This document shows, piece after piece, positions 1-11,989 of a DNA stretch of 64,000 nt. Source of the DNA: Pelodera strongyloides (lineage: Eukaryota; Nematoda; Chromadorea; Rhabditida; Rhabditidae). Every line of letters begins with the position of its first letter. The first letter of the stretch is position 1. Made by a program: the position numbers and the translations under genes. A model generated the notes under the pieces. That model was given only the letters and a program-made list of their open reading frames with translations, was not told the DNA's origin and searched no databases. Location: positions 1 to 64,000 of the forward strand of contig JAANDG010000424.1 of NCBI GenBank assembly GCA_036852015.1. Reading direction: 5' to 3'.

Positions 1-525
1 GGTCTAGCGCAACCACTATAATCAAGAATGCCCTCAAACCAAAACAGGATGATTTTCAGCATAAATAGTAATTTTTTCTTTAAATTATATTAATTTTAAT
101 TGCCCCACACTGTAAGTAAAAAACTGAAATCCAGATTCCGCAAAAACCACCCACATCATCTTGTGATCTTTTCATGACGATATTCCTGAAAAAATTAAAT
201 TTAGGCGTACTCCGAAGGACGGTACGGCGCTTGAAGTTAGGCAATGCGAAGCTTAGTTTAAGGGGTCGCTAGGGATCAAAACAGCTCATTCGAGCGCACT
301 TCAAGACGCCGTAACTTCCTTCGGATACGCCTAAATTATAATTGAAATTCTCGCCATGAAAAGATCTACAAGACAATATAAATGGTTTGTGCGAGCCCTG
401 GATTTCATTTTTTGACTTCAATTTGGCGTCATTAAAATTAATATAATTAAATAATTTTTTTATTCTTTATGCTGAAAATCATTTTGTTTGGGTTTTTGGC
501 GATGCTTGATTTAGTGGTTGCATTA
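1..525. mobile_element. foldback element at left edge
   Basis: The first and last about 100 bp are inverted copies (GATTTTCAGCATAAA near 50 against TTTATGCTGAAAATC near 466). The centre also mirrors itself around a GGCGTACTCCGAAGGA / TCCTTCGGATACGCC arm. No coding sequence. It lies inside the large intron after the last visible pump exon. Confidence 0.6.
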
Positions 526-823
526 GATTTCCTCCAAACCTAGTAGAAATACGATTTTTTGGGTGCCCGTATACATATGCGCTGCACTGTATTATCAATG
601 GTGCATTTTCTAACTTTCAAAGGTGTATGCAAAATCGTACGCGATATGCACATTTGATACTTGGAAGCAAAATGCGCTGTTTTTGCCGTACATCGAGACC
701 TCACGAGTTTTAAGTGTTCGATTCCTTTCCTTTTTTCGAAAAAACCACCAATAACATGTATAACCAAGCACGGAAATACACTTTAAAGAAATTATTTAAT
801 TTAAGAAAAAAAAATTAATTTAA

Positions 824-1243
824 TTTAAAGGGTCAGGCCCATTTCAAATTACCCCTATTTTTGATGATTCCATCTGATTCTTCATGTCATATATAGTAGG
901 ATGCAATATTTTCCCAATTTTGAAGCGAAAAATTCACACACTATTCGGCAATTTACCGTGGGCAGTCATACCCAACTATTTATCGCAGTTTGTACGCCCA
1001 TTCGCGCTGATTGGCCAATATCGCAATTGCCACGCCCAATAGAGCATATTGTCCAATTAGCGCGAAGGGGCGTGACAACTGCGATAAATAGTTGGGTATG
1101 ACTGGCAATGGTAAACTGCCGAATACTGTGTGAATTTTGCGCTTGAAAATTAGAAAAATATCGTATCCTACTATATATGACATGAAGAAACAGGTGGACT
1201 CATCAAAAATAGGGGTCATTTGAAATGGGCCTGACCCTTTAAA
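824..1243. mobile_element. MITE, family TTTAAAGGGTCAGGCCC, copy 1
   Basis: About 420 bp with terminal inverted repeats TTTAAAGGGTCAGGCCCATT / AATGGGCCTGACCCTTTAAA and an internal palindromic core around CACGCCCAATAGAGCATATT. Inserted at a TTTAA-type site within the 694-1728 element. Confidence 0.8.
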
Positions 1244-1431
1244 TTAATTTTCCTTTCTTTTGCACTACAAAGTACACAGGCGGTTCGAGCGCATATTTTC
1301 AGCAACATATTAGCCCGGGATGGCCCGACTATTTGCACGGAGGCTGTTTTTGTCTGTGTTTTCCTTACCCTGGAAAATAACTAGAAACTACGGTGGTTTT
1401 CTTGAATTAATTTTTAGATAAAATTTTATAT

Positions 1432-1655
1432 TTTAAAGGATCGCAGTCACTCCAAAATCATCATTTTGCTTCGAGTTTACTTGAATTTAGTAAAGAATAA
1501 AGAAAAATACTTTACCAAAACCGAATAATTTGAATTCCAACTCAGGGGTGAACAAGTAGAAAAGTATTTCTACTAACTACCGCGGGATTATGAAACGGAG
1601 TGATAGCCTGCAGACCTTGACCTATATGTACGACATATTGAGATTTGCCGATTAA
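1432..1655. mobile_element. MITE fragment, family TTTAAAGGATCGCAGTCAC
   Basis: The left end and about 200 bp match the complete copy at 21119-21558; the right end is missing. It is inserted at TTTAAA in the 694-1728 element. Confidence 0.65.
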
Positions 1656-1722
1656 TTTGCATACTGATTATTTACCACGTTCTTTCGATAAAAGGAATGA
1701 TCGGACACTTAAACTCGTGAGC

Positions 1723-2062
1723 CTCTCCTTAAAGGCGGCCCATCAAGTAAACTATATTACGATCTTCATAGGGCGTCATCATTTTATTATAATATACAAA
1801 CTAATTTCACATTATTTGCCATGAAAACTTTTCGATGCGCTCGCTTAACTTTACCGTAACCGCAATATCCTTGTCGTCAATGCAAATTTATCGTGAAATC
1901 ATAATGCGATTAAAATTTGCATATATAGCTTTGAAATCTGCAGTTTTATGGTATACATATGCGTTGACTGCATTGGAAAAAAGTTTTCCAGGGCGAATAA
2001 TGGTGAAATTTAGTTTGTATATATTGTAATAAAAATGCTTGATAGTCCAAAAATCAGGAAGG
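1723..2062. mobile_element. MITE, family TTAAAGGGACAGGCCCATCAAA, diverged copy
   Basis: It abuts the previous element at a shared TTAAAGG. The interior (TTATAATATACAAACTAATTTCAC ends, with GGTATACATATGCGTTGA in the middle) matches copies at 15719-16122 and 37079-37484. The right terminus is degraded. Confidence 0.55.
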
Positions 2063-2066
2063 AAGT

Positions 2067-2478
2067 CACGATAAATTCGTCATTTTTATTTAATTTTAAT
2101 TTAATATAGGAAGGTGTGAGGGACAATAAGGTACCAATATAAAGTTAAAGAGAGACGAACTCAGTGAGATAACTAACTGAGAATGGGAGTGACTGGATAA
2201 CAATATGTGTGCATGAAAGCAATTGCCTGGGGGCTGCGGCCGAGGATGAATACCCTGCAGTGTCAGCATATCCCAGATGTATGAAACTGCAGGGTATTCA
2301 TAATACTATAATGAGCCTATGATCGGGCAATTGCGTATATACTGTAGTCGAGCAACTCCCATTCTCAGTAAAATCTCTCACCGAGTTTGTTTTTCTGAAA
2401 CTTGATATTGATACTGAATTCTTTTTCGTAACTTCCTATATTTAATGAAAATCAAATAAAAAGTGCGAAAACATCGTG
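2067..2478. mobile_element. inverted-repeat element, CACGATAAATTCGTCAT family
   Basis: Starts CACGATAAATTCGTCATTTT and ends near ACATCGTG. Interior includes a CTGCAGGGTATTCAT foldback. A second copy, interrupted by other repeats, is at 55206-56113. It lies downstream of the last pump exon, within its intron. Confidence 0.65.
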
Positions 2479-2547
2479 ACTGCATTCCTTTAACAGACTA
2501 TTGTGTAATTCTCTTAGAATTATCATCATAATGCCAGAAGAGGATAC

Positions 2548-5500
2548 CATTTCAGCTATCTCTCCCTTTTCGAAATAGACAATTTTGTCAGCATCTCTCA
2601 CAGTTGACAGTCTGTGGGCAATGACGATCGTAGTGCGCCCTTTGGCCGCGTTGTTGAGCGCAGCCTAAAATCAAAATTTAAGTTCAGGGTTACTAATGCA
2701 TCCAACAGTACTCGACCTACGTATTAAATCAAGCAGAATATTGGGTGGTCAAAATTGCGACCATGACAGGAGGCCAAAACCCAAAACCATTTTTACTTTG
2801 TGTTTATATATGTGGACCGTTACCTGCACAATACTTTCGGACTTGGCATCAAGAGCCGAAGTTGCTTCGTCGAGAAGTAGCACTTTCGGATCTCTGGCTA
2901 ATGTCCTTGCAATAGCGACACGTTGTTTTTGGCCTCCAGAAAGTTGAACACCACCGTCACCAATTAAAGTTTGGTAACCCTGAGAGAGTTCTCAATAATC
3001 ATACTATTCGCTTGTTTGCAAAAACTGTGTAATACGAACATCGCAGAACAAAGTCTCGAAAACAATGGCTCAGAATTTCTGCGAACAAACAGATTTTATG
3101 GCGCACGCATTCTGTTAGTATTTTTCCTATTAATACCTTTTATTAAAAGCGAATGTCAAGCCTGATTCACAGATATTCTATAACACGCTGTCACAAATAC
3201 CGTAGTTTACAAAATTTCTCTCGGGCTCTCCTCTTTTTCTTTGCTGACTTAAAAAACTTTCTCTCGCGCCCTCCTCTTTTTCTTTGCTGTCTAACAGCAA
3301 ACGGTCCTGCGGACAGAGAATAGTTCTGATTTTGTCCAAATGACTAGAATCCCATATTGAAGGAGTTTTTTGGAGGGGTTTGAAATAGTTTTTCTTCTTA
3401 TATGAAAGTTTTTGTTTATTTTTATTTTCACTTTCCTTACCTTCAAATAAGCTTTTTTTGAGCCCAACATGAAAAACCGGCTTGAAATTCCCTTTAAATT
3501 CCTTGAACGAGACAAAACAATTCTAACGAACCTTGGGCATTTTCATGATAAAATCGTGAGCGTTCGCCATTTTGCACACGTGGATCATCTGTTCTTGTGA
3601 CAAGTGCGGATTTCCCATTCTCAGATTTTCTTCGACCGTTTCGTTGAACAAGATTGGTTCCTTCAAATTTGCTTATTGAAATATATACAGTTATTTTATT
3701 CAGTGGTCTCACTACAGGCACAAGCGGTTCGCTTCAGCTATTGGTGAAAACAGCGAAATCAAATACGTTACGCCTTAGTAGCCGCAATTGCCGCATTTAG
3801 AAGTGGGCCGTGGGAACAAAAGTTCATCAAGATTATTTTCATTCCCATCAACGACTAAACCATGCCTGTTGGACGATTCCGACTGCGTTTCTGAGATATT
3901 CAATATTGAGGTCGCGGACGTCGATACCGTCTAGCGTGACTCGTCCACTTTCAGCCTCGTACAAACGGGTGATCAGACCGACGGAAGTTGATTTACCACA
4001 ACCACTGAATTTAACCAATCGATAATCAAAATCGATAAACGTTTTATTTATTCCCCAACATTTTCAATTGTTTTGCGCAACACAGCATTCTTTTTTTTTC
4101 AGAAATATTGGATATTTTCATAAACGAAAACAATGTTTTCATTCTATTTCATCTACAAAATCAGAATGAAATTAATTACCTGTGTCCGACAAGGGCAACA
4201 GTCTCCCCAGGTTCTACAACTAAATCGAGTCCATTCAAGATTTTCTGCTCTTTCCTTGATGGATAGCGGAAGTGGACCTTGTTGAATACAATTCGTCCCA
4301 CACAATTATCCGGCCTTCGTCCAGCTGGCGAATATACATCGATCTTTGGTACCTAAATTAATTAATGTCCGCACGATATGTGCAATAAAACATGAGGACT
4401 AAGATGAACCGGGTAACTAAATTTTGTAGTGTGATTTTTCGCTAGCCTTGTTCCTCTACTTACACGATCGATAATTTGGTAGATCTTTGCAGCAGAGACA
4501 CGAGCGTTTAAGAGAACCATCAGATGTGGGGAAATAAGACCGAGGAAATATGCGCCCAGCAACATGGACATCACACAAATGAACACGTCTCCAGGAGTTC
4601 CAACGATGCCTCTTCTTAGCAGATGGGCACCGAACCTGAATTTTTGGTTGCTAGCTACGAAAGTAAAAATATACCGTATTTAATCAATAAACATCAAAAG
4701 CCTGTATGCTAATTCCAATCATAGCATAACTACTCCCATCCTAACGTGAGCACAAGTTTGAGAAGGGCCTTTTATGAGATAGTTTGAAAACAATGCATGA
4801 AGTATTGGTGCCCGACGACCCAAGGGACTGATATTGAACGGGGGTTTGGTGGCACCTTTTTTGTACAGTTCCGCTTGTTTCGAGCTGAGAAGTAATACAA
4901 CTTATAACGTACAACATTCCACAGCCGAGGAATGCAAATAACCAGAAGAAGAACAATCCACCGAAGAAACCACTGTAGAATCCTTTTTGGAAAGCGTACG
5001 ATCGGCCAAGTGCCAGCGCGTCGGAATATCTGAATTAGAGAAAAATAAAACGAAAGTTTCAATTACGAGGTACAGAGAGAGAGAAAGAAAAAAAGAAAAC
5101 GAAAGAAAGAGAGAGGCGGAGAGAGAAGGGAATAAGAGAGACAAGCAGAAAGAGGCGGAGAGAGGCGGAAAGAGGAGAAAGTACATACAATTAGCGAATA
5201 CTTCTGGTCATCAATGTGGTCATCAATGTACCTTCCAACCATTTCCTTCTGCCCGTTGAATGCCTGAACAGTCCTGACACCAAGGATCGACTCCTCAGCA
5301 ACAGCACCAGCACGTCCCACTCCTTGCATTTCTTTCATTACTGTTGAGGTCATCAGCTGAAAATACCCGTTTACCCTTCTTTTACATCTTCTTTTATTTT
5401 TTTCTTACTCTGGTTATTTGAAACGTTCATTGTTCATACGACTCGCTCAGTGTCAGCATGCGTCCGTAGCTAAAAGAAGGTAGCTGGATTTCTTTCCACA

Positions 5501-8500
5501 TGTGTCCGTACTACTTTCATAATATAAACTTTCGAGAAGATATCCAGGAAAACACTTTCCCAGTAAATTTAAAGACTAACTCTGGACATAAGCGCCATAC
5601 AAAGGCACGTGATCGGGGCAAGTCCCATCATGATAAAGGCCAACCGCCATTCGTAGAGGAACGCGATGATAGCTGCTCCTATATACATGGCTGCTCCACG
5701 AATCAGAAGACCCATTTTATCTCCGATACCCTCGCGAATACGTTCCATGTCACTGGAAAAGGGAAAGCTATTAAGTGGAATTTCTAAAAAAAAAGGAAAA
5801 TTTCAAAATACATAGTTCGCTATCAATAAAGAGAAACCCCGAAGTAAAGCAAAATTTAAAAGTTGCATTACCCTAATGGATTAATGAAACATCAACCCAC
5901 TCGCTAAGCATGGCGGTAAGTGAACCGCTGTGATGTTTATCAAACCATCCTGCGTTTTGTCGCATCAAAGCTCTGATATACTCGTGCCGCATCCGTGCGA
6001 TAATTTTTGTGCAAACAGTGTGGTAACACAGAAACTGAAAATATATTGATTAATTTCGATTGATTAATTGATCGACTGGTTGAATAACGGTTTTTTTGCC
6101 TAACATTACAGGGATGGGGTCATTTCAAATCGCCCCGTTGTTTATTTTTGTTATGTATTGTATACCCCATATAAATGACACTCAGTACAAAAAGTTTCCA
6201 TATCAAGGTCCCAGAGTCTGTAGTCTGCTGATCAGCGCGGACATGCGAATCCGCGTCCGCGGGAAAATATTGCAAATTTGCATTGAAAAGCTCGAGAATA
6301 GAGACAATCCCCGCCTTTTTTTCTGCGTCTCCGCCTTTCCCATGTCAAAAAGCCGTCTCTTTCCCGCGGAGGCGGATCTGCATGTCCGCGCTGCGCGCCT
6401 GACTTTACATGGGAAACCAAAAACCTTGATTTCGCCCCGAGCAAGACCCTAAAAAAATCGGGCCTTGATCGGGGCGAAATCGGGGGGTTTTCGACAAAAA
6501 TCGATCAAGCATCCGTATTTACTCTTTCCAGGGGTAACATGATGAAACTAACCAAAAATCATTTAAAACGGTTCAGTGAAACACGTTGATTTTTCGTAAA
6601 CGGTTAATTAAGAACCCCGATTTCGCCCCGATCACGCCCCGATTATTTGAGGGACTTGATCGGGGCGAAATCGGGGTTTTTTGAAAGAATCGGGGCAAAA
6701 TCGGGGTTTTTCGAAAGAATCGGGGCGGAATCGGGGTTTTTTGAAAAATGATCTGCTCGAAATCGGGGTGTTCACTTTCCTGTGTGGATAGACTTGATAT
6801 GAATTTTCTATTCGACAGCTGGTGCACTGTAGTCGGCAGTAAAATAACGCTATAGGCAAAGAGAGAAAGGGAAAGAAAACGCTCTGCCTTTGTCGCTATC
6901 TCAACATCTTTATCAATCTTTGACTCTATTTGCCTATAGCGTTATTTCCCTGCAGGTTACAGTGAACCAGCTGTCGAACAGAAAGTAGCTTCCGATCTGG
7001 TCTATCCAATATCAGCAAACTACAAACTCTGGGATCCTTGATTTGGAAACTTTTTGGACTGATTGTGATTTATATGAGGTTTGCAATACATATCAAAATA
7101 AACAAGGGGGCGATTTGAAATAACCCCATCCCGCTTATTGACTGATTGACTGGTTTCCATTGTCAGATACCGGCAATTTGAAACTAAGGCTGTCCAATGA
7201 GCTGAACATACCTTTTTATTATTTGTCTTCAGGAAAAAAAAATGTCTTCAGGAATGCACCAACCTGTAAATAGTTCGTGATGAAGACCAGTCCACCAACA
7301 CCAAGCATAATGTAGACATTTTCATAGGCACTATCACGGAACTCCTGTAAACATTTAATTACCCATGCATGTTTTGCGACGTTGCCGATAAACGTATTTA
7401 CCAGATGTATTGGACTTTTTAGGTTGGGATTCATTATCACAAGATCTGTACACTGAACTACTCCTACAAAAGCGTTTAGTTAATTACAGATGTCAGGGCT
7501 GCAATTGATTTTAGGTATTGCCGGTAAAAACCGCGTCCAATTGCGGCAAAAATCGCAGAGTTATACTATATTAAACTCTTTATTTAGAAAAACGAAAAAC
7601 AAGAAAAGAGAGAAACACACACAGGCTGAGCACATTCAAGATGCTCAGCTTCTCACGCGGTGTAATCTCACGCGAGTTATCTGCCGAAGAACGGTAACAC
7701 GAGGTACCGTAGTCACCCAAAAACGAAAAAATTGTTTCTGACTACGGTCGCTCGTGAAAAAGCTCTCAGGCGAATCACTCCGTGAGTGTTTGCCGCAATT
7801 GAGTGTGGTTTTCACTGTAACTCTTCGAAATATCGTACACTCCACATAAGAACAATTAGTGAAGGAAAATAACTTTTGTATTGGCAGCCCGTCCGTTTAA
7901 TTAATGCAGCATGCCCATTTTGTGATCTCTCAATATGCCGTACATGATCTCAAACTATTCTAATTTGAGACTTCTTGATCTGTACATAAAAAAACCCGCC
8001 TTGCTGGTAGGTGGATAGGTAATGAGAACGTTCGTTACTCGACCCGATATCAATGCCATTACAGGCTGAGAGAATCCACCACAAATTGCAAAGATAACTC
8101 CCAAGAAAATTAGAACAGAGTCCCATTTTGTCGCGTAGCGGAACTGTAAAAAAGCTGATATGTTGAGAACATCGAAGAGAAAGAGTCAAGTAGTTCATAT
8201 TTTGTCCAACAATCAGAACTGTCCATGTTTCTCGGCGCACAAAATTGCACAACATTTGTTTGCCAACGAGGGTAAAAGAACATCGTTAGAGTGCTCGGTG
8301 ACTTCTATTCACAAAAAAACTCGGTTCTCACCCCAAGAAACCGTAAGAATCTGAAATTTTTGAGCCTTTGTTTACTTACTCCAATAAACCCAATTGAGTT
8401 ACTGCCGAACATTAATTATCTGTTTGCCAACTCTTTTTGATTAACAAACATTGTATGAAAAGGTACGATATTAAAAAAAGCAAGGGAAACTTTGGATCAA

Positions 8501-9181
8501 CTCACCAATCCGAAAATGCTAACAGGCTTAACCTCGAGCTTTTGATTCGCCAGGTCACCCCTGCAAGATTGAACGTTAATTTTTGTGATTTCCACCCCGA
8601 TGTTGTTGACCATATCCATATATTCAAGCAATGTAAATGGGGGCACGCAAGTTTCATTTATTTTTTACACCCTAGTAATAAGGTTAGATATAGCGTATAC
8701 GCAAATTGATTGCCCCTTAATTTAAAAGTTCCAGTCAAACCTGCAGAGAAGAATATTGACGATTTTCTCAATAAATGATGGCTCATAATATTTCGGAGTG
8801 TCTTCGTCATCGTCATCAGATGGAGTGACCTAAATCATTTCCTTTTTTAAAGAAGTCTGATAAGCAAGTTTTTCTTGGAGAAAACAACAAAATATGAGGA
8901 GAGATGCTACAGCGATTACTGGAAATATATTTTTGTTTTACACAGTTAGATATGTATTTGGGAGTTACAATACACGAAAACTCTAGCTGATGTCTTCGAA
9001 CTATTCTGATTGTCGGGACTCTGAGGATAGTTGCTGAGCTTTTATTTCTACGAAAAAATTCTTGATGTGGACACGAAAAGCGTACATTCACGGGTACAGC
9101 CAAATGTTGACTTCGTTTTGAGTCTCTATTTGGATCGTAGGTAATTCCCCGATCAAGGGGATGAACACTGTCCTTCGCCAT
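2548..9181 (-). CDS. P-glycoprotein (ABCB) multidrug exporter, N-terminal half, partial
   Basis: ATP-driven plasma-membrane efflux pump of hydrophobic compounds. Fifteen minus-strand exons fit in phase: 9181-9092, 8829-8741, 8560-8506, 8143-8000, 7344-7264, 6034-5901, 5752-5581, 5356-5232, 5029-4913, 4635-4464, 4352-4180, 4004-3866, 3660-3532, 2979-2824, 2664-2548, giving about 631 residues. Six membrane segments follow a short acidic cytosolic start (SDDDDEDTP). The NBD1 has Walker A GHSGCGKST (about 449-457, split by an intron), Q-loop VQQE (about 497), signature LSGGQ (about 553-557), Walker B VLLLDE (about 573-578) and H-loop IAHRLS (about 609). The start ATG is the first one in frame, with no upstream exon evident. 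Two introns (after 8000 and after 3866) need GC donors. Family members have about 1300 residues with TMD2-NBD2; these are absent and should lie left of the window, because the last exon ends at a good donor (ATG|gtatcc). Family assignment is firm; orthology to a particular pgp is not. Confidence 0.95.
3297..3503. repeat. dispersed repeat, copy 1 (pump intron 13)
   Basis: About 200 bp shared with 22644-22846: ACTAGAATCCCATA, GGAGTTTTTTGGAGGGG, a T-rich tract and GAGCCCAACATG..AAACCGGCTTGA, ending at TTCCCTTTAAA. The CCCTTTAAA end suggests it is a half of a TTTAAAGGG element. Confidence 0.65.
5062..5180. repeat. GA-rich purine tract (pump intron 8)
   Basis: Imperfect GAGA/GAAA repeats on the plus strand (polypyrimidine on the gene's sense strand). 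They produce spurious Ser/Leu-rich or Arg/Glu-rich frames on both strands. Confidence 0.85.
6111..7132. mobile_element. 1-kb foldback element in pump intron 5
   Basis: Termini GGGATGGGGTCATTTCAAAT at 6111 and its complement ending at 7132 are followed by further inverted matches (CAATACATA, GTTTGTAGTTTGC). The centre holds the CGGGGCGAAAT array and an inverted pair around GCTATAGGCAAAGAGAGAAAG / CGCTATAGGCAAATAGAGTC. No transposase frame is visible. Confidence 0.75.
6428..6790. repeat. degenerate array of ATCGGGGCGAAATCGGGG units
   Basis: At least six units in both orientations, separated by TTTTTCGAAAGA-like spacers. They are much richer in G/C than the surroundings and are open in several frames by composition alone. 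Confidence 0.8.
7487..7850. repeat. foldback-like repeat with GGTACCGTAGTC core (pump intron 4)
   Basis: Outer arms TTGCGGCAAAAATCGCAG / TTTGCCGCAATTG-type and an inner ACGAGGTACCGTAGTCACCC / GACTACGGTCGCTCGTG arm. Related pieces occur at 10548-10703 and 26150-26312. Confidence 0.5.
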
Positions 9182-10547
9182 TAGTTTTGTTTAATGCCGC
9201 ATCGATCGATATGACTGGAAAATGAATATAACAACGATAAATCAATCAATTAATGCGTAAATGTCACAATCAGCGGAACGCCAGCTTGGACCTAGTGTTA
9301 CTGCTTCTAAATATATCAGCATTCAAAATAAGCACAATGTAATTTCGCAATTTGTAAGAAGAGCATTTCTCAGAACAATTCAGTCACTAGGTTAGCATTC
9401 GCAGTGATTTATCGACGCGCAGACTGGAATGAATAGTAAGTAGTAGGTATGTATAGTCGCAAGGATATAAGCATATTGACAAGAATTAGTAATGGATACC
9501 ATGGGCCATGAAGTGTTTTATATATTGTGTAAAGTATATTGATATGTAATATGTATACTAGTATACTACAAGGACGATATACTAGTATACTACAAGGACG
9601 ATGGAGAGACATAAGTGCAGAGCAAAATGTGTAGAGAGGAGTGAGAAAGCATACGCGGTATATCGAATATGCCATTGCCCTCTACAGCCCAAAATAATTT
9701 TGTTAGAATGAGTGTATGTGGTTGCCGATTCATTTTAAATAACTTAGAAGACCCCATCATGGACCTTTATATACTCTGAATAAAGGGTCCAGTTCTCTGG
9801 TTCTCTCTATGTCTGTCTATATGCTTCTGTCTCTTATGTTTGTATGCATTCTAACAATTTGACCTCTCTCCTGAAAATGCCTCCGAACTGTGCTCAGAGC
9901 CTATGTCCACAAATTTACGCTCTCGCAGCATGTTTCCGCTTGTTCGCGTTGTTGAGAGACCACAAGTTCAGTGTATGCGCCAGAGAACACTAAAAAATCG
10001 AGGGATAGGGGAGCGCTTTGAGACCAAAGAGACGAAGAAAGTGTCCAGAGTAATCTTACACAGATGAAATTGTCAGAGACGGTGAGAGAGCATCTTTTGG
10101 AACTGAAATCTTGGAATACGTAGAAGCGAAAGACGATGTTTGGCATGGTCGTGATTTGTGCCAAGGTGTCTACAAGTTACAAACTATAATCGTATCTTTG
10201 TAGCTTTGGGGCTGATGGACTTAGGAATACACTGAACCATGCACCGGAATTACATAAAACTCGATCGGGGATTAATTTTGGATTTTGGCAGCAAAAAACT
10301 GTGTATACTCTATAGGTTTAATTCCCAGTTTCTTATAGATTTAGACTTATTGATGTTGTTTCCACGGGCGATCCTGTCCACTATGCTAGATTCCGATTTG
10401 GTCTGTAAGCCGTGAAAACTTAATTATATTGACTCATGCTTTGGGTAAAAGAATTAATCATGCCTGGGGTAAAAGATTTGTTTTCGACAGTAAGTCAGCA
10501 ACATAGTAATAATAATAATTTATTGACACATTATATAAATCAATTAG
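9182..10547. other. gene-free stretch upstream of the pump gene
   Basis: The promoter of the pump gene should be in the right neighbourhood, but no distinct motif stands out. A 22-bp direct duplication (TATACTAGTATACTACAAGG-type) lies at about 9556-9602. No credible exon seen. Confidence 0.5.
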
Positions 10548-10703
10548 CTACCGGAGGAAACCCCGTGTTTCGTATGTTACCTGTCCGAACTACGGTACCT
10601 GTCCGAACTATTTGCCGGGGAATAACTCTGCGAGTTCGAGGCTTCACGCAATGCGGTTTTCACAGTAATATTTCTGAAAGTCCGGACATTCTGTACAATT
10701 AAA
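10548..10703. repeat. dispersed repeat with tandem TACGGTACCTGTCCGAACTA core
   Basis: Inverted relative to 26150-26312: shared elements are GCCGGGGAATAACTCTG, GGTTTTCACAGTAA and GTCCGGACATTCTGT. Confidence 0.6.
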
Positions 10704-11183
10704 TTGAGGAAGTCTTTTTTCTCATGGGCATCTCCCTTTAAATGAATAGCGCGCTGTATGAGTATGTTTGCATTATTTTGTGTAATCAATCTGTTTGCTC
10801 ATTACGAGACAGTAGTAAAAAGTCTTATAATTGATATTTTGAGGAGTTGATCTTTCTACGGTTTGAAGCCATATGTCTAAAGTCTAAACACATCAAGGAT
10901 ACATCATCTATCAGTGTATCGTTACATTTTCCCTCATCAACGTTTGTTTTCACGAAAGAATTCAAAAAAGGTCTCGGAAATTTTTGAGTACCACTTCTAT
11001 ATTGGGGAATGTTAATTTCAACGTCGAGTTTGGTTTTATCGCTCAAGTAGCCATTTAGAAGTGTAGATTATGTACTTGAAACATAATAGATTTGTCTGCG
11101 ACGAATTTATGAAATAAAGGGTCATTTATGAAATAAATTTCTTTGTGAAATTTATCGGGCATTTATTTTATCTCCTCTTGCAG

Positions 11184-11376
11184 CGATTTAAACAGCATAA
11201 ATACTCTTTTGCTTTTTGCATTAGAGCAGTTAAAGAAAGAGTTGAAAATGGTTTCACTTTATTTACCGGAGTATACCAGATTTTTTGCAGATGATTTATA
11301 TCCACTGATTGGTTTTCAAGAAAACAGAATTTCGCATCATGAAAAGCTACATATTATGTATGAGTCGCTTAGTTAG
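11184..11376 (+). CDS. possible orphan exon, unknown protein
   Basis: After a textbook acceptor (tttatctcctcttgcag) a frame of about 63 codons reads in part LEQLKKELKMVSLYLPEYTR and DDLYPLIGFQENRISHHEK, ending ESLS-TAG. It lies in the otherwise gene-free stretch between the pump and GTPase genes. There is a gt shortly before the stop (phase 1) that could pair with acceptor gccgcag at about 11818. No start exon or homology recognised. Confidence 0.2.
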
Positions 11377-11989
11377 AAACGTAGGGCACGAACCTCGTTC
11401 CATTAGAAATGTAGGTTACGAACCATTGTTCATTCTTTTGCGTAATACTGTAAGAATGTGTATTTGTACAACAATAGTTCACGATGAGCTTTGATCATTC
11501 TTTGAGGTCAATTCTTTTTGGGACGTTAGCGTTAGGGTTAGATTGTAATGTTCTTCTTGCTTTTTGCCCATGCAGTTGCGAGTTACTATAATGATTAAAC
11601 ATCTTTGTAACATTACATGCCTTTTCTGAAGGATGACGTTTCAAAATATTTGAGTGAAATTCCGGAGATCAATCAACTAAACTGATAGGCAATAAGCTGG
11701 TTATTTGACTGTAGTCGGGCTAATTCCTTTAGGTCATATGTAGAATTACTTTAGTTCGTTTTTAATAACACACTGTGACTGTGATTACCGAACCATCATT
11801 CATTTACTCTGCCGCAGACATTGTTTACTTACGGAGCCAAGCAATATTGTGCAATCTTGTACCTTTCTAATGGGAGAACGGTTTTTTTAAAGCGGGAAAA
11901 AATGGCTCCTTCTGAAACACGGGTTCCTTCGCATGAAATCTTACATCACAAGAATGCAGTACATAGTGCAGATAGCAGATATGTTCAAG

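Larger units (their letters stand above)
694..1728. mobile_element. TTTAAAGGAGGAGGCTC-type MITE, interrupted copy
   Basis: Matches the intact copy at 50739-51299 in two flanks but is split by two other elements, at 824-1243 and from 1432. The right end, ACTCGTGAGCCTCTCCTTAAAGG, is preserved; the left terminus is lost. Confidence 0.65.

Noticed and set aside
4902..5353. Leu/Ser-rich frames in pump intron 8
   Set aside because: Product of the GA/CT tract; the conserved transporter sequence requires splicing 5232 to 5029.
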